This document shows, piece by piece, positions 51,495-60,825 of a stretch of 64,000 bases of DNA. Position numbers and translations under genes: made by a program. Within the stretch, counting starts at the first letter, position 1; each line of letters opens with the position of its first letter. The notes beneath the pieces are model-generated. The model worked only from the letters and a program-made list of their open reading frames with translations, was not told the DNA's origin and ran no database searches. Source of the stretch: Bacteroidaceae bacterium (lineage in GTDB: Bacteria > Bacteroidota > Bacteroidia > Bacteroidales > Bacteroidaceae); assembly GCA_017633615.1 (NCBI GenBank), contig JAGBPB010000019.1, positions 95,064-159,063 on the forward strand, in the 5' to 3' direction.

Positions 51495-54200
51495 ATGAAA
51501 ACCTTAAGACAATTACTGACCTTGACGGCTGCATTGCCTCTTCTGGCATCAGCCCAGAACCCTATTATCAGCAATATGTTTACCCCTGACCCTGCACCGT
51601 TTGTGTATGGTGACAAGGTATATCTCTTTGTTGACCACGATGAGGAGAACTCCACTTATTTCCATATGAAGGACTGGATGCTTTACAGTACGGAGGATAT
51701 GGTAAACTGGACCTATTTGGGTACCATGATAACCACAGAGACCTTTGCTTGGGCCAAGCATGGTGACCGCGCCTGGGCCAGCCAGGGTGTGGAGCGTAAC
51801 GGCAAGTGGTACTGGTATGTGTGCTGCAACACCGCTACAGGAGGTGATGCTCTGGCTGTTGCTGTGGCTGATGACCCCCAGGGACCATGGACAGATGCCA
51901 TAGGAGGGCCGCTTGCTGAAGGATTCGGTTTCATTGATCCCACAGTTTTCATTGATGATGACGGCAAGGCTTACTTGTTCTGGGGCAATAAGGGTCTCTG
52001 GTATGGTGAGCTTAATGATGATATGGTATCATTCAAGAACGGTTATCAGGAGGTACCGGGCTATCATGACCCCAAATGCTTTGGTGAGCTCCAGATGAAG
52101 GAGAACTGGGCAAACGGCGGCAAGAAAGAGCTGATGACCCAGTATGAGGAGGGCCCGTGGCTCATGAAACGTAACGGAACATATATACTTTCATATCCTG
52201 CCGGTGGCGTGCCGGAGCACATGGCTTATTCAACCGCTCCCACTATCAACGGTCCGTGGACTTACCGTGGCAAGATTATGGATCTGGCTGACAATAGCTT
52301 TACAATCCACGGCGGTAACATCACTTTCAAAGGTCGTGATTTCATGTTCTATCATAACGGAGCTCTGCCTGGAGGTGGCGGATTCTGCCGTTCGGCCTGC
52401 GTGGAGGAGTTCAAGTGGAATGCCGACGGCTCTTTCCCGTTCATTCCCCAGACCAAGGAGGGTGTGGTTACTCCTGTAAAGAATCTTGATCCTTACAAGC
52501 GCGTGGAAGCTGAGACACAGGCTCAATGCAGCGGACTTAAGGTGGATAGAAATGCAGGTCGTGAACATTTTGTTACAAACATAAATGACGGAGACTGGAT
52601 TCGGGTACGCTCCGTTGATTTCAAGGATTGTGGACAGAAGGCTGTAGTTGTTGTGGTAGGGGAACAGAAGGGCAAGGGTACCATTGAGTTCTACACAGAC
52701 AATATGGAGGGTAAACCGTTCTGCACTGTTCCAGTAAACAGGGATAATGCGGGATTCCCCACAGCAGCGTTCACATATCTGATAGATACTGATGTTCAGG
52801 GTGTTCATGATATTTATATCGTGTTCCGTTGTGAGACTCCTGAGCCATTTACGTTTGACTGGTGGCAGTTCAATGCACACGCCAATATGCCCGTAATCCA
52901 GACCCGCTTTACTGCCGATCCTGCACCTGTGGTTATTGACGGCAAGGTATATCTCTATACAACCCATGATGAGGACGGAGCCCGCGGTTTCCAGATGTTT
53001 GACTGGCTGCTCTACACATCCGATGATATGGTAAACTGGCAGGATTACGGTCCGGTAGCCTCACTTGATGATTTCAAGTACTATGACGGAAATAACGGAG
53101 CATGGGCAGAGCAGGTGGTTGAGGCAAACGGAGCATACTATATGTATTGCCCCATACACGGACACGGCATAGGTGTGCTTACGGCAGATAATCCTTGGGG
53201 GCCGTTCCATGATCCTCTTGGCGAGCCTCTTGTATGGCAGAAAGAGCATTGGGATGATATTGATCCAACGGTGCTTATTGATGATGACGGTCAGGCATAT
53301 ATGTATTGGGGTAACCCCAATGTATATTCAGTCAAACTGGGCAAGGATATGATCTCACTGGCAGGTCCCATTGTAAAGCATCCCAAGATAGAGGATTATC
53401 AGGAGGGACCGTGGATATGGAAACATGACGGTCACTACTACCTGGCATTTGCATCGACCTGCTGCCCTGAGGGTATAGGCTACGCCATGAGTGACGGTCC
53501 GGAAGGTCCCTGGGAGTACAAAGGTCACATTATGGACCACACGGTACGCACCCGAGGCAACCATCCCGGAATCATTGAGTACAAGGGCAAGAGCTATGTC
53601 TTTGGTCTGAACTATGACATTATGCACCTTAAGACATTCGCTCATGCTGAGCAGCGTTCCGTGTCGGTAGCAGAGATGCACTACAATGCTGACGGTACTA
53701 TCCAAGAGGTTCCTTATTTCATTGACAACGTAGTAGAGCAGGTCAAGAATTTTGATCCTTACAGGAAGGGTGTTGATGACCTGAACCATCGCGTTGAGGC
53801 TGAGACTATGGCTTGGGGCTACGGTCTTAAGACTTCACGTGTGGATAAAGAGTATGAGTTTGACGATCAGCTTGGCTACCTGCAGCCTAATATGTATGTA
53901 CACGATATTGATAACGGTGAGTACATACTTGTACGCGGGGTGGATTTTGGCCGTAAGGGAGCCAAGAAGATATTCGCTTCAATAGGCTCAGACGGTTTAG
54001 GCTGTGTGGAGATACATCTGGACAGCCCGGACGGACCAATGCCGGCATTGATATCAGTTACACCTACAGGTGGTAAACAGGTGTTCAAAACATTCTCTCG
54101 CAGGTTCAAACGCCGCATCCGTGGTGTTCATGACCTTTACTTCGTCTTTACCGGAGCAGACAAGGACATGTTCACCTTTGACTGGTGGCGCTGCAAGTAG
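51495..54200 (+). CDS. Tandem GH43 glycoside hydrolase with two CBM6-like modules
   Basis: The 901-residue secreted protein has a signal peptide (about 1-20) and no lipobox. The order is GH43 (about 25-330), a CBM6-like module (about 337-455; RVEAETQAQCSGL), a second GH43 (about 462-740) and a second CBM6-like module (about 765-900; RVEAETMAWGYGL). Each catalytic domain has a complete triad: PDPAP / FIDPTVFIDDDG / YEEGPW in the first and ADPAP / DIDPTVLIDDDG / YQEGPW in the second. The two halves look like an internal duplication. GH43 plus CBM6 usually points to xylan or arabinoxylan. It is last in the nitroreductase-maf operon, an odd place for such an enzyme. Confidence 0.9.
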   Translation: MKTLRQLLTLTAALPLLASAQNPIISNMFTPDPAPFVYGDKVYLFVDHDEENSTYFHMKDWMLYSTEDMVNWTYLGTMITTETFAWAKHGDRAWASQGVERNGKWYWYVCCNTATGGDALAVAVADDPQGPWTDAIGGPLAEGFGFIDPTVFIDDDGKAYLFWGNKGLWYGELNDDMVSFKNGYQEVPGYHDPKCFGELQMKENWANGGKKELMTQYEEGPWLMKRNGTYILSYPAGGVPEHMAYSTAPTINGPWTYRGKIMDLADNSFTIHGGNITFKGRDFMFYHNGALPGGGGFCRSACVEEFKWNADGSFPFIPQTKEGVVTPVKNLDPYKRVEAETQAQCSGLKVDRNAGREHFVTNINDGDWIRVRSVDFKDCGQKAVVVVVGEQKGKGTIEFYTDNMEGKPFCTVPVNRDNAGFPTAAFTYLIDTDVQGVHDIYIVFRCETPEPFTFDWWQFNAHANMPVIQTRFTADPAPVVIDGKVYLYTTHDEDGARGFQMFDWLLYTSDDMVNWQDYGPVASLDDFKYYDGNNGAWAEQVVEANGAYYMYCPIHGHGIGVLTADNPWGPFHDPLGEPLVWQKEHWDDIDPTVLIDDDGQAYMYWGNPNVYSVKLGKDMISLAGPIVKHPKIEDYQEGPWIWKHDGHYYLAFASTCCPEGIGYAMSDGPEGPWEYKGHIMDHTVRTRGNHPGIIEYKGKSYVFGLNYDIMHLKTFAHAEQRSVSVAEMHYNADGTIQEVPYFIDNVVEQVKNFDPYRKGVDDLNHRVEAETMAWGYGLKTSRVDKEYEFDDQLGYLQPNMYVHDIDNGEYILVRGVDFGRKGAKKIFASIGSDGLGCVEIHLDSPDGPMPALISVTPTGGKQVFKTFSRRFKRRIRGVHDLYFVFTGADKDMFTFDWWRCK

Positions 54201-55811
54201 TTATTTGAGCAGATTTCCCAGAATTGAGCGGGTAAGAGTGCGGGTGGCGGTAGAAGTAGCGTTACCTATGGCTTTGTTGGCGATGCTCTTGCCGTCAGTC
54301 TTGGTCTTTGTTTTCTTGCCCGTAACCTTGTTGGCTACGCTTGTTCCTATGCTGCGGCTTACCGATGATCTGGCAGCACCTACAGCTGCAGCAAAGATCT
54401 TTGAACCCAGACCGTTTGATTTCTTTGCTGCCTTCTCCTTGGTAGGCTTTTCTGCTTTAACCTCTTTTGCTCTGCGCAGTTCACGTTCCTGCTCCTCAGC
54501 AGCGGCTTGTGCCTGTGCAATCTCACGCTCTGACTCAGCAAGCAATACCTCAAAGGCGCTCTCGCGGTCTATCACCTTGTCATAACGGCCAAAGAGTCTG
54601 GATGTCTGGATGGCGCGTGTGCGTTGCTGCTCACTGATGGCACCTATCTGGCTGAGCGGGAAGAGTATTCTGGCACGCTGTACAACACCGGGAACACCTT
54701 TCTCATCAAGGAATGATACTAGTGCTTCACCTGTACCCATCTCCATGATAGCATCCTCTGTCTTGAATGCGGGGTTGGCGCGGAAAGTCTGTGCTGCGGT
54801 GCGAACGGCCTTCTGGTCCTTAGGGGTATAGGCGCGTAGGGCATGTTGTACACGATTACCAAGTTGGCCAAGTATGTTTTCAGGAATATCTGTAGGGCTT
54901 TGGGTTACAAAATAAACTCCTACACCCTTACTGCGGATAAGACGCACTACTTGCTCAATCTTATCAACAAGAGCCTTTGATGTATCCTCAAACAGGGTGT
55001 GTGCCTCATCAAAGAAGAATACCAGACGGGGCAGATCCAAATCACCCACTTCAGGCAGCTGTGCATAAAGGTCAGAGAGCAGCCAGAGCAGGAATGTGGA
55101 GTAGAGCTTGGGGCTGAGCATGAGGCGGTCTGCTGTAAGTACGTTCATTACGCCGCGTCCTCCCTCACACTGCAAAAGGTCAAATATGTCAAATGACGGT
55201 TCTGCAAAGAATATCTCTCCGCCCTGATTCTCAAGTGTGAGCAGGGCGCGCTGGATGGCACCTATGCTGGCAGAACTTACATTGCCGTATGTGGTTGTCA
55301 GTTCCGATGCATGCTGGGCTACATAATTCAGCATAGAGCGCAGATCCTTCATGTCAATGAGCAGAAGACCGCGTTCATCGGCTACACGGAACACAATGTT
55401 GAGCACACCTTCCTGGACATCGCTGAGGCCGAGCAGACGTGATAGCAGCTGCGGCCCCATGTTGGATATGGTGGTACGCATGGGGTGTCCCTGCTCGCCG
55501 AACACGTCAAAGAAACGTACCGGGCAACTCTCAAAATGCGGGGTCTCAATTCCGAACTCTGCTATACGCTTTTCAATGAAGCCGCTCAATGCTCCGGGCT
55601 GGCTTATTCCGCTCAGATCACCTTTCATATCGGCCATAAAGCAGGGTACGCCTGCCTGACTGAATGTCTCGGCAAGTACCTGCAGGGTTACGGTCTTACC
55701 TGTGCCTGTGGCACCTGCTATCAAACCGTGGCGGTTAGCCATCTTTCCGCAAATGGAGATAGGGCCTTCCGGACCGTGGGCAACATATAGTCCTTTGTCT
55801 TGTGTAAACAT
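54201..55811 (-). CDS. HerA-like ATPase (DUF853 family)
   Basis: The 536-residue protein has a FtsK/HerA-type ATPase core: Walker A GATGTGKT (about 33-40), a LMSPKLYSTFLLWLLSD helix and Walker B LVFFFDEAHT (about 263-272). FVTQSPTDIPENILGQLGNR follows as the sensor region. A lysine-rich, low-complexity C-terminus (about 430-536) with an E/A coiled coil comes after the core. The family is called DUF853 or helicase HerA-like; a DNA-translocating role is inferred from fold. Its stop codon directly touches that of the convergent GH43 gene, with no gap. It is the last gene in the heterodisulfide-reductase-like operon, 11 bases after HdrA-like. Confidence 0.88.
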   Translation of the reverse strand: MFTQDKGLYVAHGPEGPISICGKMANRHGLIAGATGTGKTVTLQVLAETFSQAGVPCFMADMKGDLSGISQPGALSGFIEKRIAEFGIETPHFESCPVRFFDVFGEQGHPMRTTISNMGPQLLSRLLGLSDVQEGVLNIVFRVADERGLLLIDMKDLRSMLNYVAQHASELTTTYGNVSSASIGAIQRALLTLENQGGEIFFAEPSFDIFDLLQCEGGRGVMNVLTADRLMLSPKLYSTFLLWLLSDLYAQLPEVGDLDLPRLVFFFDEAHTLFEDTSKALVDKIEQVVRLIRSKGVGVYFVTQSPTDIPENILGQLGNRVQHALRAYTPKDQKAVRTAAQTFRANPAFKTEDAIMEMGTGEALVSFLDEKGVPGVVQRARILFPLSQIGAISEQQRTRAIQTSRLFGRYDKVIDRESAFEVLLAESEREIAQAQAAAEEQERELRRAKEVKAEKPTKEKAAKKSNGLGSKIFAAAVGAARSSVSRSIGTSVANKVTGKKTKTKTDGKSIANKAIGNATSTATRTLTRSILGNLLK

Positions 55812-55822
55812 TGTGATAATTC

Positions 55823-56845
55823 TTATTTAGGTAGTGAATCTACATAATCCTTAATTGCCAAAGCTGCGGCGCGGGCATCATTTACAGAGTCCCATACGCT
55901 CATGGGACGCTTGCAGCTGCCTGCAGCGAACAGACCTGGCTTGCCGGTGTCATTGTCATACAGGTGAGGGCTTACGGTCTTTATGAATCCGTACTCTCCG
56001 CTAATCCCGCAAGTCTGGCCAAGAACTTTTGTGCCGCATGATGCCTCCATACCAACCATAAGCACAAGAAGGTCTGTGGTCATCTTGAGCGGCAGGCCCA
56101 TCAGGGTGTCCTCACTCTTGAGCTGGACACGACCATCGAATGTGGCGGCAGCTTCCGATATGCGGCCGCGTACAAAGCTTACGCCGTATTTCTCCTGGGC
56201 TGTGCGGTACATCTCCTCAAAGCCCTGACCCCACATGCGCAGGTCCATATAGAACACGGAGACATCGCATGAAGGAATCTGTTTCTTGACCTCAATGGCC
56301 TGCTTTACAGCTGTCACGCAGCAAAGTTTTGAGCAGTAATTGTTACCGCTCTTCTCATCGCGTGAGCCTACGCACTGCAGGAATGTGATGCGCTTGGGGA
56401 TATCACCGTTGGCATTCAGTATCTTGGTGTGCTTGATCATGTTCTCCATATCAAGAGATGTTATTACCCCCTTGTATATGCCGTAACCAAGCTCTTCCTT
56501 GCGGTGTGCGTCAAACACCTGGTAACCGGTTGCCATAAGGACTGCATCGGCCACATAGGTCTGGCCTTTGGCATCAAACAGTTTCCATTCTGTTCCCTGC
56601 CATTTGATGTCGGATATATCTATTCCGAAAGCTGAGGTAATGCCGTCAGTAAGCAGTTTGCCGCTCAGGTCATCGGCAATCTCCTGGGCAGACTGGAAGT
56701 TGGGGAAAAGGAATGCTTTGTCCTGAATGTTCTTGAGCGGTGACTCTGATTTCTCAAACAGGGTAACCTGCACTCCTTGCTTGGCCAGTACTGATGCGGC
56801 CTCTATGCCGGCGGGACCGGCTCCTATTATAGCGACTTTCTTCAT
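55823..56845 (-). CDS. HdrA-like FAD-dependent oxidoreductase (short form)
   Basis: The 340-residue flavoprotein has an N-terminal FAD-binding motif IIGAGPAGIEAASVL (about 5-19), a VLMATGYQVFD segment and the characteristic HdrA cysteine cluster CVGSRDE...YCSKLCC (about 158-175), which binds a 4Fe-4S cluster. It ends with GLFAAGSCKRPMSVWDSV. Full HdrA proteins of methanogens are about 650 residues and add N-terminal and C-terminal ferredoxin domains, which are absent here. The ATG at 56845 is preferred to a TTG two codons upstream. It would move electrons among the other Hdr-like subunits of this operon. Bifurcation is unproven. Confidence 0.82.
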   Translation of the reverse strand: MKKVAIIGAGPAGIEAASVLAKQGVQVTLFEKSESPLKNIQDKAFLFPNFQSAQEIADDLSGKLLTDGITSAFGIDISDIKWQGTEWKLFDAKGQTYVADAVLMATGYQVFDAHRKEELGYGIYKGVITSLDMENMIKHTKILNANGDIPKRITFLQCVGSRDEKSGNNYCSKLCCVTAVKQAIEVKKQIPSCDVSVFYMDLRMWGQGFEEMYRTAQEKYGVSFVRGRISEAAATFDGRVQLKSEDTLMGLPLKMTTDLLVLMVGMEASCGTKVLGQTCGISGEYGFIKTVSPHLYDNDTGKPGLFAAGSCKRPMSVWDSVNDARAAALAIKDYVDSLPK

Positions 56846-56854
56846 AATCAAAGT

Positions 56855-57907
56855 TTACACTAAAAGGTTCTCAGGTTTCTCTGGAGCACGCAGTATCTTG
56901 CCATCGGCAGTTCTGTATTTCTCCTTGGGATCATACGGTATGCCTATCTTGTCAAGCAGGCGTTCAGCCTGAACCTGATGAATCTGGAGGCCCAGCTCCC
57001 ACGGGTTGTATCCAAGAAGCAGGCCGGCCATCTCCTCATATGTGAGAACGGGTATGCCGTAGCCTTCACGGTCATATGTCTTGTGCTCCATCTCTGCTAT
57101 GGTGTACTGCCAGCGGTCCAGGAACATGGAGCAACCCGGGCAGTTGGATACAATGAAATCTGGCTCATACGGCTCCATGGATTCCAACTTCTTCTTTGTG
57201 TTGGAAACGGAGTATCCGCGGTTCTCCTGCACCAGATACTGGCGGAATCCGAATCCGCAGCAGTGACGGCGCTCGGGATAATCAACCACCTCTCCGCCCC
57301 AGGCCTCGATCATGCCGGCCAGAACGTACGGGAACTCAGCCTTACCCACACCTTTATCCGGGAATATCTTGGCATAGTGACAGCCTATATGTTCCACTAC
57401 CTTCAGAGGCTTGCCTGTAAAGCGGTTAACCAGGCGGTAAGGCATCTTTTCTGCCAGTTCATGGCGGAAATGAAAAATCACGTCCGACGGATGAGCTATG
57501 TTCTTGGGTATGTTGAACTCGCGCTTGCAGGCCTTGTAGAGGTTCTCACGGGTCTTCTCCAGAAGTTCCGGATGCTCCTGCCACATGTGGCACATCTCAG
57601 TGAACACACCGAATGATGTTACGCATGAGGGCACGTAGTTCTCATAACCGTGCTCGGTCATGAGTGAGAAGAGCCTGGCTACCACGGTCATTGTGGTTTC
57701 CAACGGAACCACATCAGTATGGTAACCAATGCCCGTACAGGTGTGCTGGCGGAAATCATCAAAGATATCCTTGTTCAGTTCTTCTCTGAGCATACGCAGG
57801 AAAGCGGTCTCAGAGCCAGGGAAGAAGGTCTGACGTATGCAGCTGCGCTCATAGAAGAAGTGGTCATCAGCTATAGCTTTCTGATATTCATTCCAAAAAC
57901 GGTTCAT
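56855..57907 (-). CDS. HdrB-like CCG-domain protein
   Basis: The 350-residue protein carries cysteine-rich CCG repeats: an early SCIRQTFFPGSE and HTCTGIGYHTD, then EHIGCHYAK, RRHCCGFGFRQ and SNCPGCSMF. In HdrB such repeats bind the non-cubane 4Fe-4S clusters where disulfides are reduced. It ends with PEKPENLLV. The first CCG-like repeat looks degenerate. No signal peptide or helix is present, so it should be cytoplasmic or membrane-associated through partners. It lies seven bases after the fused membrane subunit and nine before HdrA-like. Confidence 0.82.
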   Translation of the reverse strand: MNRFWNEYQKAIADDHFFYERSCIRQTFFPGSETAFLRMLREELNKDIFDDFRQHTCTGIGYHTDVVPLETTMTVVARLFSLMTEHGYENYVPSCVTSFGVFTEMCHMWQEHPELLEKTRENLYKACKREFNIPKNIAHPSDVIFHFRHELAEKMPYRLVNRFTGKPLKVVEHIGCHYAKIFPDKGVGKAEFPYVLAGMIEAWGGEVVDYPERRHCCGFGFRQYLVQENRGYSVSNTKKKLESMEPYEPDFIVSNCPGCSMFLDRWQYTIAEMEHKTYDREGYGIPVLTYEEMAGLLLGYNPWELGLQIHQVQAERLLDKIGIPYDPKEKYRTADGKILRAPEKPENLLV

Positions 57908-57914
57908 AATCTTA

Positions 57915-59870
57915 TCAGTTTATCAGGTTTTCAGCCACAACTTCGGCGATATCCCTGACAGGATAGTCATTTGTGGCATGCTGGAACGCTTTCTTGCACA
58001 TGGGGCAGGCGGTCACGATGGCATCGACCGGCTTGCTGGTCAGGTTGGCAAGTGACGCATTCCTTATTTGGGTCTGCTCCTCAATGCTTAGCTTGGTATC
58101 ACCCAGATTGAATCCGCAGCACACACTCTTCTCTCTCTGGAAACGGGTCTTCTGCAGGTTGGTAACAGCGCTTAGAACAGCACGCGGTTCATCATAGATT
58201 CCGCATCCGCGGCCAAGCTCACATGGATCATGGTATGAAACCTTGCGGTCATCATGACGTACCTTGAGACGGCCCTGTTTGATGAGCATATTGATATACT
58301 CGGTATGATGTACAACAGGTATGCTCAGATTATACTCTTTCTTGAATGACTGGTAGCAGATAGGGCAGGAGGTAACCAGCATCGTGGCTCCTGATTTCTC
58401 TATCAGGTCAGTGTTTTTCTTGCGCAGATCAGCAGCCTGGTTGGTGAATCCCTGCTGTTGCAGCGGCCTGCCGCAGCATATAGTGTTCAGCTTGTCCATG
58501 TACCAGTATTTCTGGCCTGCAGCGTTGAATATACGCTCCATAGACTCTGTGATGCCGGGGGTAAGATGTGACATGCATCCTCCAAAATAGGCTACACGGC
58601 CTATGGCGTTGAACGGGGTTTGGCGCTTGTTCAGGTATGTGTAGTTACCTGTAGTATCGATAGCCCCCTTTGCTCTGGTCTGACGGCGCAACGCACTCAG
58701 ATCTATGCCTACGGGGCAGTCAACCGTGCATCGGTCACACATAAGACAGTTGTCGGCTATCATCTTGAGGCGGCTGCCGCGTTCCTGATTACGCAGGCTG
58801 CGTATGAGATATACAGACTGAATCTCATGATTCTCCAACACTCTGTCTAGCGGGCAGCCTGTTATGCAGACACCGCAGCGTGAGCAGGCGTTCAGTTCAA
58901 AGTATGTATAGCCGGTCTTGCCGGTTTCCTCACGTACACCGATCTTGCGGAAATATATAAGCAGCAACTCCGTAAAGATATGCATGTAACGTGTAAACGG
59001 CATTGTGATGAAGAATACTCCCAGCATAAGCGAGTAGAGCATCCAGACAGATGTCTCAAGGCCGCGTACGATCATGGGGTCAAACAGGTTGCCTACCGCC
59101 TGAGTAAAGAATCCTCCGTTACCGTACAGGCAGGCGGTTACTGATTCAGCAAGCAGTCGCAAGGGGAATATCATCCAAAGTGAAAACTTGGAGAACCTGT
59201 CCACCAGAGTATGCTTTGTGGTGCGGCGCATTCCCAGGATCTTGGACCAGAATATCTTGATTATGGCCATTGTAAGGCCCAGGAATACATATAGCAGCAA
59301 ACCGTCCATGAGGTCTGAATAGGCCTTGTGCTGACGGAATGAGGCCGGTGCCTTGTGTACGAAGTAACGGTAGAATATCGCTACGTAGAAAGGCTTGTGA
59401 TAATGGATACGTGCAATACCTTCATCTGTCTCAACACGGTAACGGCGCTGGTTCAGGTACTCGGGATCCTTGTTCTCTCCCGTATTGTAGATGTACCAGC
59501 CGTTCTGACTGTCAAGTTCACGGACGGTCTCTATGGATTGCTCATGCTGCATTGTGTAAAATGCGTCACGGCTCTCAACGGCACCTACCACAATAAGCAG
59601 GAACCAGCCTAAGGCATACGCCTGGTGCATTATGCCTAACAGCAGGTTTTTCTTAAGGATGCGTACATGAAGCAGTCCTTCACGTATCATCTCCCATATG
59701 GCGGGAAATATCTTCCAGGAGTACCAGTTGCTGCGTATTACCTTGCGCTGCTCATCACTGAACTTCCTGATCCATCGGATGTACTTGTAGATAATGATGG
59801 AGAACAGCAATACGGTTCCAATAAGGAACGGTATCACAAAGTCATTATATGGATATGCGTGTATCTTCAT
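57915..59870 (-). CDS. Fused HdrE/DsrM-type membrane cytochrome and HdrD/DsrK-type subunit
   Basis: The 651-residue product has an N-terminal membrane part with about five helices (about 10-30, 85-105, 190-210, 228-250 and 280-300) and several histidines placed as b-heme ligands. A cytoplasmic part follows. It has two 4Fe-4S motifs (CSRCGVCITGCP near 333 and CLMCDRCTVDCP near 378), then two CCG domains (GGCMSHL to CCGRP; CELGRGCG to VCCGFN) and a final CPMCKKAF. Such fused membrane/CCG proteins link the quinone pool to thiol/disulfide chemistry in sulfate reducers and others. Here menaquinone is the likely partner, by taxonomy. Confidence 0.82.
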   Translation of the reverse strand: MKIHAYPYNDFVIPFLIGTVLLFSIIIYKYIRWIRKFSDEQRKVIRSNWYSWKIFPAIWEMIREGLLHVRILKKNLLLGIMHQAYALGWFLLIVVGAVESRDAFYTMQHEQSIETVRELDSQNGWYIYNTGENKDPEYLNQRRYRVETDEGIARIHYHKPFYVAIFYRYFVHKAPASFRQHKAYSDLMDGLLLYVFLGLTMAIIKIFWSKILGMRRTTKHTLVDRFSKFSLWMIFPLRLLAESVTACLYGNGGFFTQAVGNLFDPMIVRGLETSVWMLYSLMLGVFFITMPFTRYMHIFTELLLIYFRKIGVREETGKTGYTYFELNACSRCGVCITGCPLDRVLENHEIQSVYLIRSLRNQERGSRLKMIADNCLMCDRCTVDCPVGIDLSALRRQTRAKGAIDTTGNYTYLNKRQTPFNAIGRVAYFGGCMSHLTPGITESMERIFNAAGQKYWYMDKLNTICCGRPLQQQGFTNQAADLRKKNTDLIEKSGATMLVTSCPICYQSFKKEYNLSIPVVHHTEYINMLIKQGRLKVRHDDRKVSYHDPCELGRGCGIYDEPRAVLSAVTNLQKTRFQREKSVCCGFNLGDTKLSIEEQTQIRNASLANLTSKPVDAIVTACPMCKKAFQHATNDYPVRDIAEVVAENLIN

Positions 59871-59876
59871 CCTGCC

Positions 59877-60212
59877 TTACTGTTTGGTTTCGTCAAGGAT
59901 CTGACGCATATTGATAATGAGTGACCTTAGGTTGACCCCGCGCGGGCAGACCAGTGTGCATTTTCCGCACAGCATACACTTCTTGAGTTCTTCATCAAGG
60001 CCCTGATATTCGCCACGGCGGAATGATGTGTGTATGCGGCGAATACTGAAATCCGTGTACTGACGGGCAGAGCAGGTGGCGCTGCAGCATCCGCACTGGA
60101 AACAGCGCTTGAATGACGGGGCACGGTCCAGCAGCATGCGATATCTCTCAAGAGATACCTTATCCATATTCTCTGAACGGGGAGTCTTTATGGCAAAACC
60201 GAACTTATTCAT
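59877..60212 (-). CDS. HdrC-like 4Fe-4S protein, short
   Basis: The 111-residue protein has two 4Fe-4S motifs: CFQCGCCSATCSARQ near residue 38 and CMLCGKCTLVCPRGVNLRSLI near 82. This is the HdrC pattern. It overlaps the larger HdrC-like gene by eight bases at its start and lies six bases before the fused membrane subunit. It probably passes electrons between that subunit and HdrA/HdrB. Confidence 0.85.
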   Translation of the reverse strand: MNKFGFAIKTPRSENMDKVSLERYRMLLDRAPSFKRCFQCGCCSATCSARQYTDFSIRRIHTSFRRGEYQGLDEELKKCMLCGKCTLVCPRGVNLRSLIINMRQILDETKQ

Positions 60213-60822
60213 CGTGCGGGCCGTTTAGAATAGTGTCGTGGAATTCCATACCTCCGGTTACACGGAAAATATTGCGTAGTTCCTCCATTGTCTCAGGTGA
60301 TATCTTACGTAAAGCACCTGCGCCCTCACCGTTATAGTTTGCTCCGAACTTGGGAGCGACCTCCTTGATATTCTTGCGGTACCATTCCCATACAGGGCCC
60401 TGCTCAGGATGTTTATCCGGAAATACCACGTCGGGATGAACGCAATAACCAATATTCAGGATGTTGCTTCCTATGCCTCCCATGAGTTCTACCTGCTGGC
60501 GGCCCATATGGCTTTCCTTATAGTAACCCATATCCTGAGATACCTTTCGCAGGATGTTGATTACAGCTCCGGGAATATTGCCGCGAGGGCAACGCGGTTT
60601 GCATGACATGCACTGACCGCAGTACCAGATGGTATCGGAACGCAGCAGTTTTTCAACCTGTTCCTCATCACCGCGCTGAACGGTATCACATATACGGCGG
60701 GGATCATAGTCATAGAACTCAGCTGCGGGGCAGATGGCGGTACAAATACCGCAGTTCATGCATGCCTTTAGCGAGTCCTCATAGCGGACATCGGATTTAA
60801 TTAAATCTATGAGATTTCCCAT
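60205..60822 (-). CDS. HdrC-like 4Fe-4S protein, long
   Basis: The 205-residue protein has CMNCGICTAICPAAEFYDYDP near residue 21 and CGQCMSCKPRCPRGNIPGAV near 68, again two 4Fe-4S clusters, and a C-terminal helical part of about 110 residues. It is distinct from the shorter HdrC-like protein, so the operon has two such carriers. It follows the VOC gene by three bases. No transmembrane helix is present. Confidence 0.85.
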   Translation of the reverse strand: MGNLIDLIKSDVRYEDSLKACMNCGICTAICPAAEFYDYDPRRICDTVQRGDEEQVEKLLRSDTIWYCGQCMSCKPRCPRGNIPGAVINILRKVSQDMGYYKESHMGRQQVELMGGIGSNILNIGYCVHPDVVFPDKHPEQGPVWEWYRKNIKEVAPKFGANYNGEGAGALRKISPETMEELRNIFRVTGGMEFHDTILNGPHDE

Positions 60823-60825
60823 TGT

